A stretch of DNA of 64,000 bases from positions 13,551,700 through 13,615,699 of the forward strand of contig NC_088654.1 in NCBI RefSeq assembly GCF_964019385.1, given 5' to 3'. Shown here in pieces: positions 1 to 10,204 of the stretch. This DNA is from Sycon ciliatum. Taxonomy: Eukaryota > Porifera > Calcarea > Leucosolenida > Sycettidae. A model generated the notes under the pieces. It was not told the origin of the DNA, searched no databases, and worked only from the letters and a program-made list of their open reading frames with translations. Made by a program: the position numbers and the translations under genes. Numbering within the stretch: position 1 is the stretch's first letter; every line of letters starts with the position of its first letter.

Positions 1-29
1 GCCTGCTCTGTGGGACATTTGATAAATTT

Positions 30-159
30 GTTATCGCATGGTTGCTGCGGGCCTTATTGCATATTATAGCCCCTCGAGGTTAGCCCAGGGGCCGTAGGCC
101 CGAAGGCTAACCTCTCGCTGCAATAATATGCCATAAGGCCATCGCAGCCATGCGATAAC
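30..159. repeat. Foldback (inverted-repeat) element
   Basis: Two arms of about 55 bp are imperfect reverse complements. The left arm begins GTTATCGCATGGTTGCTGCG and the right arm ends CGCAGCCATGCGATAAC. They meet around a short GC-rich centre (GGGCCGTAGGCCC) that can itself form a hairpin. No ORF and no clear target-site duplication were seen. It is probably a small non-autonomous foldback element or MITE. Confidence 0.6.
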
Positions 160-169
160 ATATACGTAT

Positions 170-1075
170 TCCGCATGCTAGTGAATCACAATTATATGAC
201 CAAATTTAGTTCCCATGGAGACGGTCAAATCACCATCAAAACATCAAAAAGGCTCCATCAGTTACATATCCACGTTTACGGATGGTACGAACAAGGCATA
301 TGCGCTAGATATACTGGTTCCTGAAATCAGGTAAATATGAGGTATATCTGGGTCTCGGATGGGGCCAACGTTCCATTTTGGGAACATCGAAGAAAGACGG
401 CAGGTTTCTATGTGCCATGACCAAATTTTCGGTGAATCTTCAGGCCAGTTGGGTGGCCATAGTAGCAGAGTGCACTTCTTACGTGTGGATTAGTCTGATA
501 AAGACAATTTTTCACACCAAAATTTCACCAATTCTGAAGTACGGCCGAATACCGAAAATTCACGACATTTCGCGTTATGTAGTCCGATACTTGAAAATTT
601 CAAAAGCCTGACAAATATTCCAAGATTCATGATCATCAGCCTTCTAGATATGTATATCAACAGAAACTGCTGAAAAAATGAGTTTCCCTAATCATGAACA
701 AATCGCATGCGGAAAGATATGTTTCCTTTTAGAACATTGGCTTGTTTAAGATTAAGGTTAATTTAACTTCATAGAAGGTTCAGAGAAATCGGTTTTTCTC
801 CGGCGATGGGCGTCAAATGGTCAGTTTGGGAGAGAGGTCTTTTAGAGTTCGAGTAAGTGCGTCTGTAGAGGAGTCGCTAAACTGGCGTTGATGTAGCTCG
901 TTGTGCTGACGCCATCCAACAGAGCATTCTGCGTTTGCCGTTGCGCAGCACCACAGGCACAGTGCGCAGTGCAATTCTGCCAAGAAGAACTGGCATTGAC
1001 GACTCCCCTCGGTGGCTTCTACAATTCGTTTGCGCACAGCTTCCCCTTCTGTACTTATCTTTGACATTTATGACC
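170..1075. other. Unassigned non-coding sequence
   Basis: Only short ORFs without recognisable motifs or splice context are present. No repeat structure was recognised. Probably intronic or intergenic. Confidence 0.4.
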
Positions 1076-1480
1076 CACCCAAGTTGAGTGGTGTGCTGCT
1101 TTGCTGCTTCGAATTTTAGTTAGACCGCTTTGTCAAATATCGTACTGGTCTCGTCATAGTCCAGTAACAATTGACATTCTTTGTTCCGTTGGGACTGTAG
1201 CTTGTGCTCATTTTCGTTGCGCTTGCCTTCCCCTCTTTGGTCTTTCCATAATCTTGAACCTTCCAATTTGGAAGGCTGTCGGTTAGCGCTACGGAGATGT
1301 GTTGAAGCTAGGTGTCAGGACGTCGACTGTCTCAGTACTCGGTCAGTTTTGTTCCTAGTTGTTGCACTTTCTGACTGTATATCGTATCTGGTTACAGTGA
1401 TGGAGAGTTAGTCTCAACTCGTATCTATATTTCCTTTTCCTTTCTACATTTATTATTGGCTCAACATCCGAGTTTCGAAC
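1076..1480. mobile_element. Diverged copy of the palindrome-bearing MITE family
   Basis: It contains the 17-bp imperfect palindrome CCTTCCAATTTGGAAGG at 1259-1275, preceded by CTTGAA and followed by GCTGT. Close matches recur at 21171, 35981, 46479 and 52649 inside inverted-repeat elements. The tail (about 1430-1475) ends with CAACATCCGAGTT, like the right ends of other copies. Terminal repeats are not clear here, so this is a remnant. Confidence 0.4.
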
Positions 1481-1481
1481 A

Positions 1482-2485
1482 TTTATACAAAGATTTTACG
1501 TAGTGTGGCCACGGACTAAATGAAGTACAACATCCGAGTTCGAATATAAAAACATGTAGAGGAAAGGCAATTTATTTTGTGGGAAGTGGAAACACATGAG
1601 GCACTTTTGCAAATTGAGATTTCAAAAGCCCTTGAAGTCAAAAAATAATGCTGTTGTGAAAATTGTGGTAGGTCGACCGAAGAGAGTGTAGTATGTGTCG
1701 AGTAGTCAATTCACTCTTGGAATGTTAGTTGCATAATACCGCTTTTCCTCCTATACCTTGCAGGCATTTGCATTCCGACAGACTGTCATCATTGCCTCGA
1801 CGGATTTTCGACAGGCTCACCAAGCTTCGGACGCTGTAAGTAAGGGTGAAGATGTCAAGAGTTCCCTAAATTCATTCATTCATATTTGCAACTCTCTCTT
1901 GCGTCCATTGCAGTTTTTCAGCACGAATTCATGCAAAAAGAAAAATACATTAACATAATTATAAACTCCGACGCAAGATCAATGCCAATGGCAAGGTGAA
2001 TCCTTGGAATGCTGGGCCCCTTTTCGCCAATTGGCCGACTGTCCAGCGCCCTGACTCGCTTGGTGGAGTTTGGGCGCGCAGCTCCGAAGAAAGATCAGGA
2101 CCAGGCGAATCCATCATGGTATATTTCAGCGACAAAATGTCCACTTCTACCTCCTCTCCACCGTGCCTCGGAACGACACAGCAACTCAAAATCACGTTCT
2201 TGTTAAGCATCCCTTCCCGAATTCAACAGCTTTTAAAAATTCAAACTGCGATACAACGCTGAGATCCAAGCTCTTTATTCTACGTCTATCAAGCATGCAT
2301 CATGACAAAGGGAAATCCCCTAGCACGCTCCAAATAACTGCGAAGTCATGACCAAAACAATTCACGTTGTTTGTTTGTTTGTATATTTTATTTGAATTCG
2401 CTAATCCAAACGAGCACGAATGCTCAATGACAAGGCAGCGAATATGTTATTATGTTACAGGGAAGGAGGGTTGGGGAGAAATAAG
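1482..2485. repeat. Segmental duplication, copy 1 (contains an LRR exon)
   Basis: About 1 kb is repeated at 4213-5225 with high identity by eye. The shared block runs from TTTTACGTAGTGTGGCCA, through an LRR exon and its donor, to GGAGGGTTGGGGAGAA. A coding exon and its flanking intron sequence were therefore copied together about 2.73 kb apart. Confidence 0.8.
1764..1835 (+). CDS. LRR-encoding 72-nt exon A
   Basis: The exon lies between a polypyrimidine tract ending CCTTGCAG and a GTAAGT donor. It is exactly 72 nt and begins with one base completing a codon and ends with two bases of the next, so it encodes one 24-residue leucine-rich repeat. The readable part is LSSLPRRIFDRLTKLRTL, matching the extracellular LRR pattern LxxLPxxxFxxLxxLxxL. 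Such repeats build solenoid ligand-binding ectodomains. The usual Asn of the LxxN position is Asp in this copy. It duplicates exon B. Protein identity beyond an LRR ectodomain cannot be given. Confidence 0.8.
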
Positions 2486-2575
2486 GAGAGAAAAGAGAGA
2501 TTGGTAGATATTTCAATGAATCAAAACTACAGGTAACCCAGCGAACGACAGTTCTGTAACCCGCCTAAAAAACTA
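2374..2575 (-). repeat. Interspersed repeat R1, copy 1 (LINE-tail-like)
   Basis: The block with GAATTCGCTAATCCAAACGA, then ATGCTCAATGACAAGGCAGC, then GGGAAGGAGGGTTGGGGAGA recurs near 5110-5720 (interrupted) and 56290-56500. Read on the minus strand it ends in an A-rich tail (ataaaatatacaaacaaac), as expected for a LINE or SINE 3' end. No coding sequence is retained. Confidence 0.6.
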
Positions 2576-2604
2576 AGTACTAATGTTTTATAAATAGTAT
2601 GCTT

Positions 2605-2830
2605 TTTGGAATTCACGGGAAGTGTGAGTTACAAAGTCTGCAGACGAGGTTGAGCGCTCTCTGCCGGTATGACGACTACTCCATAGCTCCGTGGTTAGAA
2701 CATTGCTGGCTCAAAGCGAAGGTCCCTAGTTCGAGTCCAGATGGTGACAGTCAATATGTTCTTCGTACATCTCCCGTCTGTGTCTTTCCATCAAACCAGT
2801 GAATTTTATACTTCGAAGTAATTATTATTA
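2605..2830 (+). mobile_element. tRNA-derived SINE, diverged copy
   Basis: It has an A-box-like CATAGCTCCGTGG near 2690 and a B-box GTTCGAGTCC near 2730, then GGTGACAGTCAAT and a TAATTATTATTAT tail. The leader GGGAAGTGTGAGTTACAAAG matches the tandem SINE units at 57946-59050. Point differences in both boxes indicate an older insertion. Confidence 0.7.
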
Positions 2831-3320
2831 TCCTTGTGATTATGCAATCCCGTTTTAAGGATGGGTAGTCCACAATAACCGTCTGACGATCTCTGGTACG
2901 AATCAGCGCGACGTAGGCGGCGAGGAGGATGGATGTCCTTGTAACCAATTGCTCGGATTGGTGCATCCGTTGAATCGCCATTTTCGAGCATCTTTCTCAG
3001 TTGCAAGCATAATAAATTTGTAGTATCTGAAGTACCCATATTGCACATAGGTTGCCAGTACATTATCTCGGGGAGAAGGGAATCATAGCCACAACAAATC
3101 GCTACTGAAGTAGTGGAATTTCACGACACAAAAAAGAACACACCACTCTAGGCGAAATGTTTCGAACGCCAACAAAGCCAGGAGAATTATTTTATATAGA
3201 ATTTTTTTTGAATCTCCCTGTCCTGTCCCAGTCCATGGCACACGCTCTGGTACGACAAAGTCACATTCTCGTCGCGTGAAAGCGTCATGTATGCAGACCG
3301 AAAAGTGCAGTGTGGTTGCG
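2831..3320. other. Unassigned non-coding sequence
   Basis: No coding motif, tandem repeat or inverted repeat was recognised. Probably intronic. Confidence 0.35.
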
Positions 3321-3324
3321 TACC

Positions 3325-4195
3325 GACTTTATTTATTTTATTTATTTATTTATTTATTACAGCATCTCATAGCACAGTGAGAACACCGGCCAATACAAAG
3401 AGAGAGGGTGTTAGCCAACCACGGCAAGGAAGGGAGAAGGGGAGGAGAAGAAAAAAAGAGCCGGCATGGATAAGCAGTGATTGCAACAAAATGAGAAACA
3501 CAAAATCAAAGTCAAGGTGCGACAAGGCTCTTAAAAAGGCGGAGGGAAGAAAGGTCCTTAGCTTCTTGGGGAAGTGCCAGCCACGCAGAGTACGCAGTGA
3601 AAAAGGGAGAGTGAAGTAGAAAGGAGGACTTAGGTTTCGGGAGGAAAAGGGAGTTTCTCGTGCTACGGGAAGAGAACCAGTTGAAACAGTGGAGGTGAGG
3701 TGAACACAGATTGAGTTTGAGAGAATGGATAAGGGTGACAAGATGTGAATTACGTCTCTTAGACAAAGGGGTAGTGTCAGCAAGGGCATAAAGGATGGAA
3801 GATGGGAGCATGCGGGGTTTTCGGAGGAGGATTTTGAAAACTTTTTTGTGGTCAATTTCCAGCTTGGCAGCACGGGTTGTGGAAATTCCGGCCCAAGCAG
3901 TATTTGCATATTCATCAATCAAAGATTGGGCGTAGGTAAGCTGAGTAAAGAGGAGTTTACAAGAGATTGGGAGATGGTAACAGTGAGAAGAGAGGATTCC
4001 TTAAGATGAACTTGATCGTTTCCATAATATCGATGTGGGGTTCCCATGAAAGGTTAGATTCAATGAAAATGCCAAGATACTTATGGCTGGAGACTATGTC
4101 TATAGGCTGGGGGAAAGTGGGATGGAGGGGGGGGGGGCTGGAACATCGGGCTGAGAAGAAAAGAGCATGATTTTAGTTTTAGACTTGTACTGAAG
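3325..4195 (-). pseudogene. Non-LTR retrotransposon 3' remnant (RT C-terminal region)
   Basis: On the minus strand the open frame from 3960 to 3512 reads as the post-RT domain of a Jockey/CR1-type LINE. Recognisable pieces are YAQSLIDEYANTAWAGISTT, AAKLEIDHKKVFKILL and HCFNWFSSRSTRN. Further 5' (4170-3960) an interrupted frame keeps KTKIMLFSSQP, typical of the segment after the RT palm. The 3' end is a (TTTA)n run on the plus strand at 3329-3358, i.e. an (AAAT)n tail. The RT catalytic part is absent, so this is a 5'-truncated, mutated copy. Confidence 0.7.
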
Positions 4196-4212
4196 TATGC
4201 ACGAACATTTAA

Positions 4213-5225
4213 TTATACAATAATTTTACGTAGTGTGGCCATGGCCTAAATGAAGCACAACATCCGAGTTCGAATATAAAAAAAATATAGAGGAAAGGTA
4301 ATTTATTTTTATGGGAAGTGGAAACACATGATGCACTCTTGCAGATTGAGCTTTCCAAAGCTCGTGAAGTCCAAAAATGATGCTGTTGTGAAAATTGTGG
4401 CAGGCCGACCGAAGAGAGTGTGGTATATGTCGAGTAGTCAATTCACTCTCGGATTGTTAGTTGCATAATATTACGTTTCCTGCGTTACCTTGCAGGTATT
4501 TGCATACCAACAGACTGCCGTCATTGCCTCCACGGATTTTCGACAGGCTCACCAACCTTCGGCTGCTGTAAGTAAGGGTGAAGACGTCAAGAGTTCCCTA
4601 GATTCATTCATTCATATTTGCAACTCTCCCTTGCGTCCATTGCAGTTTCTCAGCACGAATTACTGCAAAAAGAAAAATACATGAACATATAAAAACTGCG
4701 ACGCAAGATCAATGCCAATGGCAAAGTCAATCCTTTGAATGCTGGGCCCCTTTTCGCCAATTGGCCCGCTGTCCAGCGCACTGACTCGCTTGGTGGAGTT
4801 TAGGTGCACAGCTCCAAGGCAATATCAGGTCCAGGCGAATCCATCATAGTATATTTCAGCGACAAAAACACAAAAGATCCACTGCCACCTCCTCTCCAAA
4901 CTACTCCACCTCGCCTCGGAAAAACACAGGAATTAAAATATCACGTTCAGCATCTTTCCCAAATTCAACAGCTTTCCAAAATTCAAACTGCGATACAACG
5001 CTGAGATCCAAACACTTTATTCGACGTCTATCAAGCATGCATCACGTCGAAGGAAAATCCCCTAGCACGCTCCAAATAACTGCAAAGTCATGACCAAAAC
5101 AATTCGCGTTGTTTGTTTGTTTGTATACATTATTTGAATTCGCTAATCCAAACGAGCACAAATGCTCAATGACAAGGCAGCGAATATGTTATTATGTTAC
5201 AGGAAAGGAGGGTTGGGGAGAACAT
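4213..5225. repeat. Segmental duplication, copy 2 (contains an LRR exon)
   Basis: Partner of 1482-2485, carrying exon B, the same downstream intron sequence and the start of repeat R1. Small indels and substitutions separate the copies. The duplication includes the R1 insertion, so R1 was in place before the copying event. Confidence 0.8.
4496..4567 (+). CDS. LRR-encoding 72-nt exon B
   Basis: The acceptor is CGTTACCTTGCAG and the donor GTAAGT. It has the same 72-nt length and phase as exon A. The readable core is LPSLPPRIFDRLTNLRLL, preceded by LHTN, so the canonical LRR asparagine is present here. It differs from exon A at several codons but keeps frame and splice sites, which suggests both remained under constraint for some time after duplication. 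Confidence 0.85.
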
Positions 5226-5858
5226 ACCGTATTTCCGCTCAAATAAAGCCATGGCGTTATAGGTGAAACATCGCTGTTTTGGACCAATTTTTTGGAGAAA
5301 AAAGCCTCGGTTTTAACGCCATGGCGCTAGAAGTGAGAGACGCTTACATGCAAAAAATCGGCAGAGTATGAACTTCGAGTACTCGAACGGTGGCGTTTCA
5401 CGTTCATGTCGAGCATCCATGTACTTTTAATTTGCCCTGAAAATTTCAAATTGTGAACCTATTGTGTACAAGGTGGCATGGAAGAAGATTGCTCTCAGAA
5501 AAGCTAACTTTTTATTTTTTTTGTACAAGGTGGCATACAAACTTGTGTGAAGGTGCGGTGGCGGTATGGCATGTGACAGTGGGAATGGGTACATGCAGAG
5601 AGAATCAAGGATAAAAAAAAGAGGGAATGGTAGGTATCTCAGCGAAGAGCGAAGCGTTATCAAAACTGCAAGTAAGCCAGCGAACGACAGTTCTGTAACC
5701 CGCTTAATAACTAAGTACTTTTTTTCAGGCGTACAATGGACTGTCATTAAAACAAAACAGAAATAAAAGAATAAGGCACCCATTTTGATAGTCCACGCCT
5801 TGTAACGTTCGCACTGGCCCGAGGTTTTTTTAATTTTTTTACAGAATGCACTTCCTAC
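5226..5858. other. Insertion-interrupted repeat R1 copy and unassigned sequence
   Basis: R1 stops at about 5225 and resumes near 5605 with AGAGGGAATGGTAGGTATCT and CAGCGAACGACAGTTCTGTA. The intervening 380 bp (starting ACCGTATTTCCGCTCAAATA) is therefore a later insertion. The segment near 5720-5800 (CATTAAAACAAAACAG, AAGGCACCCATTTTGATAGT) is shared with 19860-19920 and 20240-20300. Confidence 0.5.
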
Positions 5859-6363
5859 TAGGGAGGGCCCAAATATGCTCAAAAATTTCGCATATTATGC
5901 TTTTCGCCTATTGGCCACTTGCTTCAAAATATGCTTCGAAATCACACAAAAGCAGAAAAATATGATCGAAATATGCTGGAAATATGAACTGATATCAGTG
6001 ATAATTATGCGAATTCTTTGCTCCTTGTAGCAAAATATGCTACATTTGGTACAATATGCTAGATTTGCTACTTTATGCAACCTTGAGTCGCGGACACTCT
6101 CTTCTCGGGTCAAAATTTCGCCCCTTTTTTGGATGAGCATTTTTCCTTCCGGGCTAAGTTTGGAAGTGTTCCCTGACCGAGCGTGCCGTAGTAAGTTTCC
6201 TTGCCCATTCCCGCACTCTGCCCTATAACTATGCGAATTCTTCGCTCCTTGTAGCAAATATGCTACATTTGATACAATATGCTAGATTTGCTACTTTATG
6301 CGACCTTGTGTCAAAAGGACCAAATATGCGAAAATATGCGCAAGCATATTCGGGCCCTCCCTA
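5859..6363. mobile_element. hAT-like MITE with 8-bp target duplication
   Basis: The ends are inverted repeats: left TAGGGAGGGCCCAAATATGC, and the right end is the reverse complement of TAGGGAGGGCCCGAATATGC. Flanking octamers CTTCCTAC (5851-5858) and CCTCCTAC (6364-6371) match at 7 of 8 positions, fitting the 8-bp duplication of hAT elements. The interior has no transposase. It contains a direct duplication (about 6005-6078 and 6231-6305) with the GAATTCTTTGCTCCTTGTAG motif and many AATATGC words. Confidence 0.75.
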
Positions 6364-6418
6364 CCTCCTACTGATAGACTATAACAAAGAGAGGAGAAGA
6401 AGAACACAAAAGATTATA

Positions 6419-7000
6419 ATGATCGAGACAACAAAGGAGGAAGAAAGACAATGTACTAGCAGGGGCTCTCAGGGAGCCTGTGACGGTGAGGCGGGACTAG
6501 CAACACCGACCTAGGGTGTCGGCGTAGCGCTATCCAGCGCACCATGGACGGGATTACGAAACACATGTAAATAGATAAGTGAGGGAGAGGGAGCTGATTA
6601 TGGATATATGGGGTGTTACAGCGAGTCTGCAGCCCGATACCAGCGGCTTTGTTGTAGGTGCTGATGCACGTTGCCATTGGACGACTGGAGAGACGTCACA
6701 AAAGAATATAATGATCGAGACAACAAAGGAGGAAGACAGACAATGTACTAGCAGGGGCTCTCATGGAGCCTGTGACGGTGAGGCGGGACTAGCAACACCG
6801 ACCTAGGGTGTCGGCGTAGCGCTATCCAGCGCACCATGGACGGGATTACGAAACACATGTAAATAGATAAGTGAGGGAGAGGGAGCTGATTATGGATATA
6901 TGGGGTGTTACAGCGAGTCTGCAGCCCGATACCAGCGGCTTTGTTGTAGGTGCTGATGCACGTTGCCATTGAACGACTGAAGAGACGTCAGGCGTGGCGT
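6419..7000. repeat. 292-bp tandem repeat, two units
   Basis: ATGATCGAGACAACAAAGGA begins at 6419 and again at 6711. The two units are almost identical to about 6988, with a few substitutions (CTCAGGG versus CTCATGG). Each unit holds short inverted repeats (CCGAC-CTAGGGT-GTCGG and AGCGCTATCCAGCGC). The ORFs inside are short and lack known motifs. No hammerhead core was found. Confidence 0.8.
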
Positions 7001-7650
7001 AGCCTGCAGCACAGTTGGGGGCAAGGTGTTCCACTCGTCAATGATGTTGTAGGGGAAGCAGCGTCGCACGTTTCCGTGTTCATCTTGTCGCCGCTCAGTG
7101 AACCTTTATCCTATCGCGACGAACCTTATATCCCCGGAAAAATGTGCTCAAGAATTTTCCAACATTGTATTGGTCGCGATGCGTTTATGTTTCAGTGAGT
7201 GACACTGGTCTATGCACTGTGATGTAATGCACGGTTTTTTTGGACATATGCGCTCTTTAGATTTCAGAGTCCGTAGAGATCGGGGCTTTGACGCGAGCAT
7301 GGACCTGATGCGAGCTCGTGTCGGAGGTTGCGCTGACTAGTTGGCGGCGGCTAGCCTAACTGGACGATGTGCCTCGACAACGGAACTGTCACCCCAACAC
7401 CGACAACGCAACGGGTGCAATCTTCCTATCAACTTCCTCTCCTCAGCACCACTGACAAAAGGACATAGGAGCAGAAACACAACCCTCCCTTATCTCCGGA
7501 AAATAAATTCAACGTCCACGGCCACGCAGAGATCTGGTCCCCACATTTTTGTATTTTCCAGCGCGCACTGTTTTTGACCCAAACGCTGAAAATCTCAAGT
7601 AGAGTATGATATCACGTCTTGCGTTTACCGGTCTCAAACGCAAACGTACA
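7001..7650. other. Unassigned non-coding sequence
   Basis: No recognisable domain or repeat. The segment near 7580-7670 (GCGTTTACCGGTCTCAAACG, then AACGGCCTAA) resembles terminal sequences of DNA transposons, but no partner end was identified. Confidence 0.3.
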
Positions 7651-7661
7651 CCCAAACGCGC

Positions 7662-8450
7662 CTAAAAAAACCCGCAGTGTGATAACGGCCTAAACCAGCA
7701 CTGCATATCAGAGGGTCCGACCTCATCTTTTGTTACTCGAGCACGCTGAAACAGCCGATTTATGTGAGGGTGCAGCTTGCTGACGTACCGCTTCACGGTG
7801 GCAGCCTGCTGCTCAGTGCTCATCGTCGATAACGCCTTCGGCCTGGAATCCCTTGCGGGCGAGACCACCACGGTTGTTCTTCGTTCTGAATTCATTTGCG
7901 ATGGAAATGGTCTCTTTTCCGTCCACCGTGGAGAAGACCAAATTGTTCAGGCGGGCTTGCAGCTCATCACCTCGTAAACAGAAATGGCTGAATAACAGGT
8001 TCCAGACGTACATCGTCAGCTTTCGCGGGTTGTTGCTGGTGAGAACGTCATTGAAGTAATCTTCAAATTTCGTCCAATCACGGTCGGAAATGTTCTTCTT
8101 GTTCTGGGCCCCAGTCTCTTTTCCACTTCGTTGTTTCTCTTTCAGTACGGCGTCCAGAATTTTTCTGCTGGTGGTGAACTCCCGGCCATGGACAAGATCG
8201 TAACTCGGGCCCACGTCGCTGAAGTGCCAACGAGGGCAGATCGAGCGGCGATCAAACTGTTGCTTCTGTACTGACTGCCGTCCTGCTTCCGGACATCGGA
8301 TAAGTTTTGCTCGAGGAAACAGGCGAGTTCTTCAGCCGTAATCGTGCTTGCGTTGCAGTGCAAAGCATTGTCTTCGGACTTCTTCCTGACAAACTCACCC
8401 AAAACGCGGTGGCAGCAGTAGTTCTCTTGGATGTAACATCGCTGAGTTAT
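7662..8450 (-). pseudogene. Crypton/DUF3504-type recombinase-like pseudogene
   Basis: Three minus-strand frames join into one degraded protein. The first (from about 8402) has TAEELACFLEQN and VRKQDGSQYRSNSL. The second (about 8230-7860) has TTSRKILDAVLKEKQRSGK, NKKNISDRDWTKFEDYF, MYVWNLLFSHFCLRGDEL and RTKNNRGG. The third (about 7860-7662) has AATVKRYVSKLHPHINRLFQ. This order matches the DUF3504 domain of KIAA1958/QRICH1-like proteins, a family linked in the literature to tyrosine-recombinase Crypton transposons. Frameshifts lie near 8215 and 7860. I judge it a decayed transposon or a domesticated-gene pseudogene. Confidence 0.65.
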
Positions 8451-8654
8451 TTCCGTCCACCCTCTTCGCTCGTGGATCCGAATCGTGATTTTTCGGTCTC
8501 CAAATACTCAGCCATAGCACAGAGAAAATCACAACCTTCACTCACAACCTCACCATGAAAACTAGGCTCTATGTTCTAGGCCGAACCTTGAAGGCGATGA
8601 CAAGTTTTGGACTCCAAAGGCAGCTCAAAACACTGCGCCTTCTAGGCTGAGCCC

Positions 8655-8745
8655 GGTCCCATAGCTCAGTGGCTAGAGCATTGCCCATGACAAGCCAGGT
8701 CCGGGGTTTCAGTCCTGGTGGGTCCCCGACTGATACTTTGAATTT
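8655..8745 (+). mobile_element. tRNA-derived SINE-like sequence, second type
   Basis: An A-box TAGCTCAGTGGCTAGAGCAT at 8660 and a B-box-like GGGGTTTCAGTCC at about 8713 are spaced as in a tRNA. The flanks (GGTCCCA and GGTGGGTCCCC) could pair as an acceptor stem. B-box and body differ from the other SINEs in the window, so it is probably a separate or older family. Confidence 0.5.
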
Positions 8746-8806
8746 GAAGCTCTCCCAATCCTTTCAAAATTAAACCGTTTGTTTTTTTTCTTTTTCAACT
8801 CTGTAG

Positions 8807-8878
8807 TCAACTAGAGGATAACAAGATTAATTCATTGCCCAGTTCGCTATTCAAAAACAATATCAGACTCGAGACACT
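8807..8878 (+). CDS. LRR-encoding 72-nt exon C
   Basis: The acceptor is a long T-rich tract ending AACTCTGTAG and the donor is GTAAGTCC. The exon is 72 nt in the same phase as A and B. It encodes EDNKINSLPSSLFKNNIRLE, with the LRR asparagine, the LP turn and the conserved Phe. Length, phase and orientation place it in the same gene or gene family as the other LRR exons. Confidence 0.8.
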
Positions 8879-8956
8879 GTAAGTCCAGAGGCATTGGGAG
8901 AGATTACACGCTTGATTATGGTGATACTCTACGCTCACAGTGTTCGTGCGAGTGTG

Positions 8957-9030
8957 AGTATGAGTGTGTGTCTGATTGTTTTGGCGTGTGTATGTGTATG
9001 TTTGTATGTGTATGTGTGCCTTTGCCCAAA
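8957..9030. repeat. GT-rich microsatellite
   Basis: Imperfect (GT/TATGT)n run lying just downstream of exon C, within its presumed intron. Confidence 0.8.
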
Positions 9031-9217
9031 GGATGGTGTGCATATTATAATTATAGTTTCGTTGCACTTTGTGTTCCATCATATAGGTCAATCTCAATTA
9101 TTTTCTCTTCCATCCTGATGATGGCTCCTGGCCGAATATTTGATTGCGATATTGTAATTTGCAGTGAAGAAACCACTTTTGTTTAGGAGGGTGCGTGTAG
9201 GGTTTTTCATCTATTAG

Positions 9218-9570
9218 ACATGGTTAGCATGTTACAGTTCGAGCTATTTTCGACGGTAGGCCTGTACCGTTTTTTGTGTGTGTAGACATGGCATTTTACA
9301 GTTAACGCCCTAGGTCCAACGGTACTCGTACCCAACATCCAAAATACCGTCGGTTAGGTACCGTTTCGACAATAGAAAGCTCTGTTTAGCGGGAGAACGA
9401 AACGGTAAGATTCCAACTAGGGTTACGTCACAAGTCCATCGATGCGCCAGGAGTCAGGACTCAGAAGCGGCCCTGCTAACCGTGTCTCGAAAACACATCA
9501 AAAACAATAGACTCGCCCTCTACACGCCGACCGTCGAAAATAGCGTGAACAGTAAAATGCTAACCATGTT
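9218..9570. mobile_element. MITE with about 50-bp terminal inverted repeats
   Basis: The left end ACATGGTTAGCATGTTACAG, continuing to GCTATTTTCGACGGT, is mirrored at the right end (AACATGGTTAGCATTTTACT, then GCTATTTTCGACGGT on the minus strand). There is no ORF of note. A tRNA-derived SINE abuts the right end. Confidence 0.7.
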
Positions 9571-9574
9571 GAAG

Positions 9575-9750
9575 TCTGAATAATACGTTGAACGGTCTCT
9601 GCTGGGATGACGACTACACCATAGCTCAGTGGTTAGAGCATCGCTGGCTACAAGCCAGGGTCCCTGGTTCGAGTCCTGGTGGTGACAGTCAATTTTTTCT
9701 TCAGACTTTTCCCGTTTGTCTCTTTCCCTCAAACCAGTTAACATGTTTAT
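9575..9750 (+). mobile_element. tRNA-derived SINE
   Basis: A-box TAGCTCAGTGG near 9616 and B-box GGTTCGAGTCC near 9667 are followed by TGGTGGTGACAGTCAATTTT, TTCAGACTTTTCCCGTTTGT and CTCAAACCAGTTAA. The anticodon-arm region CTGGCTACAAGCCAG still pairs, and part of the acceptor stem (CACCA with TGGTG) is retained. The extra 3' body marks it as a SINE rather than a functional tRNA gene. Confidence 0.8.
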
Positions 9751-10200
9751 TACCATAATATTACATTAACAACGGAAGTACAACACACAGTAGCTTGCGG
9801 CGCGGATTGTAGGGGGGGGGGGGGTGTTGGTCAGCAGAGTGAGAGTCTACAATATACAACGTTCTCGTGTAAACGGTGAAAACAGTGAAAACGATTGGAA
9901 ACGGAGCGCGGTCATGGAAAACATTCCGTGCTGGAGTATATTTCGCTGGAAATACCCAATCCTTGCGACCACCAGCACGTACCAACTCCAACTAACGTGT
10001 TACTTCCCGCCCTTGCGCCAGGCCAGCACGTGCTAGCTCCAGCCTGATCGCCCGTTTTCCGTTTTCGTGTGAACGGTTCAAAACGTTTTGCAGTTCTCGT
10101 GTAAACGGTTTGAAAACGATTTCGTTGCGTTTCATTTCATCTCCGTGTAAACGCAGCCTTAGGTGCTCGAATCAGAAACAGCAAACTCGTCATTATCGTC
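9751..10200. other. Unassigned, transposon-end-like sequence
   Basis: Repeated motifs TCTCGTGTAAACGGT (9852 and 10095) and GTGTGAACGGTTCAAAACG resemble DNA-transposon termini. A G-run of 13 lies at about 9818-9830. Boundaries could not be set. Confidence 0.3.
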
Positions 10201-10204
10201 TCAG

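Noticed and set aside
9112-9140. CTGATGA followed by GGCCGAAT, hammerhead-like
   Set aside because: The sequence between does not pair as stem II and GAAA is replaced by GAAT, so the core is incomplete.
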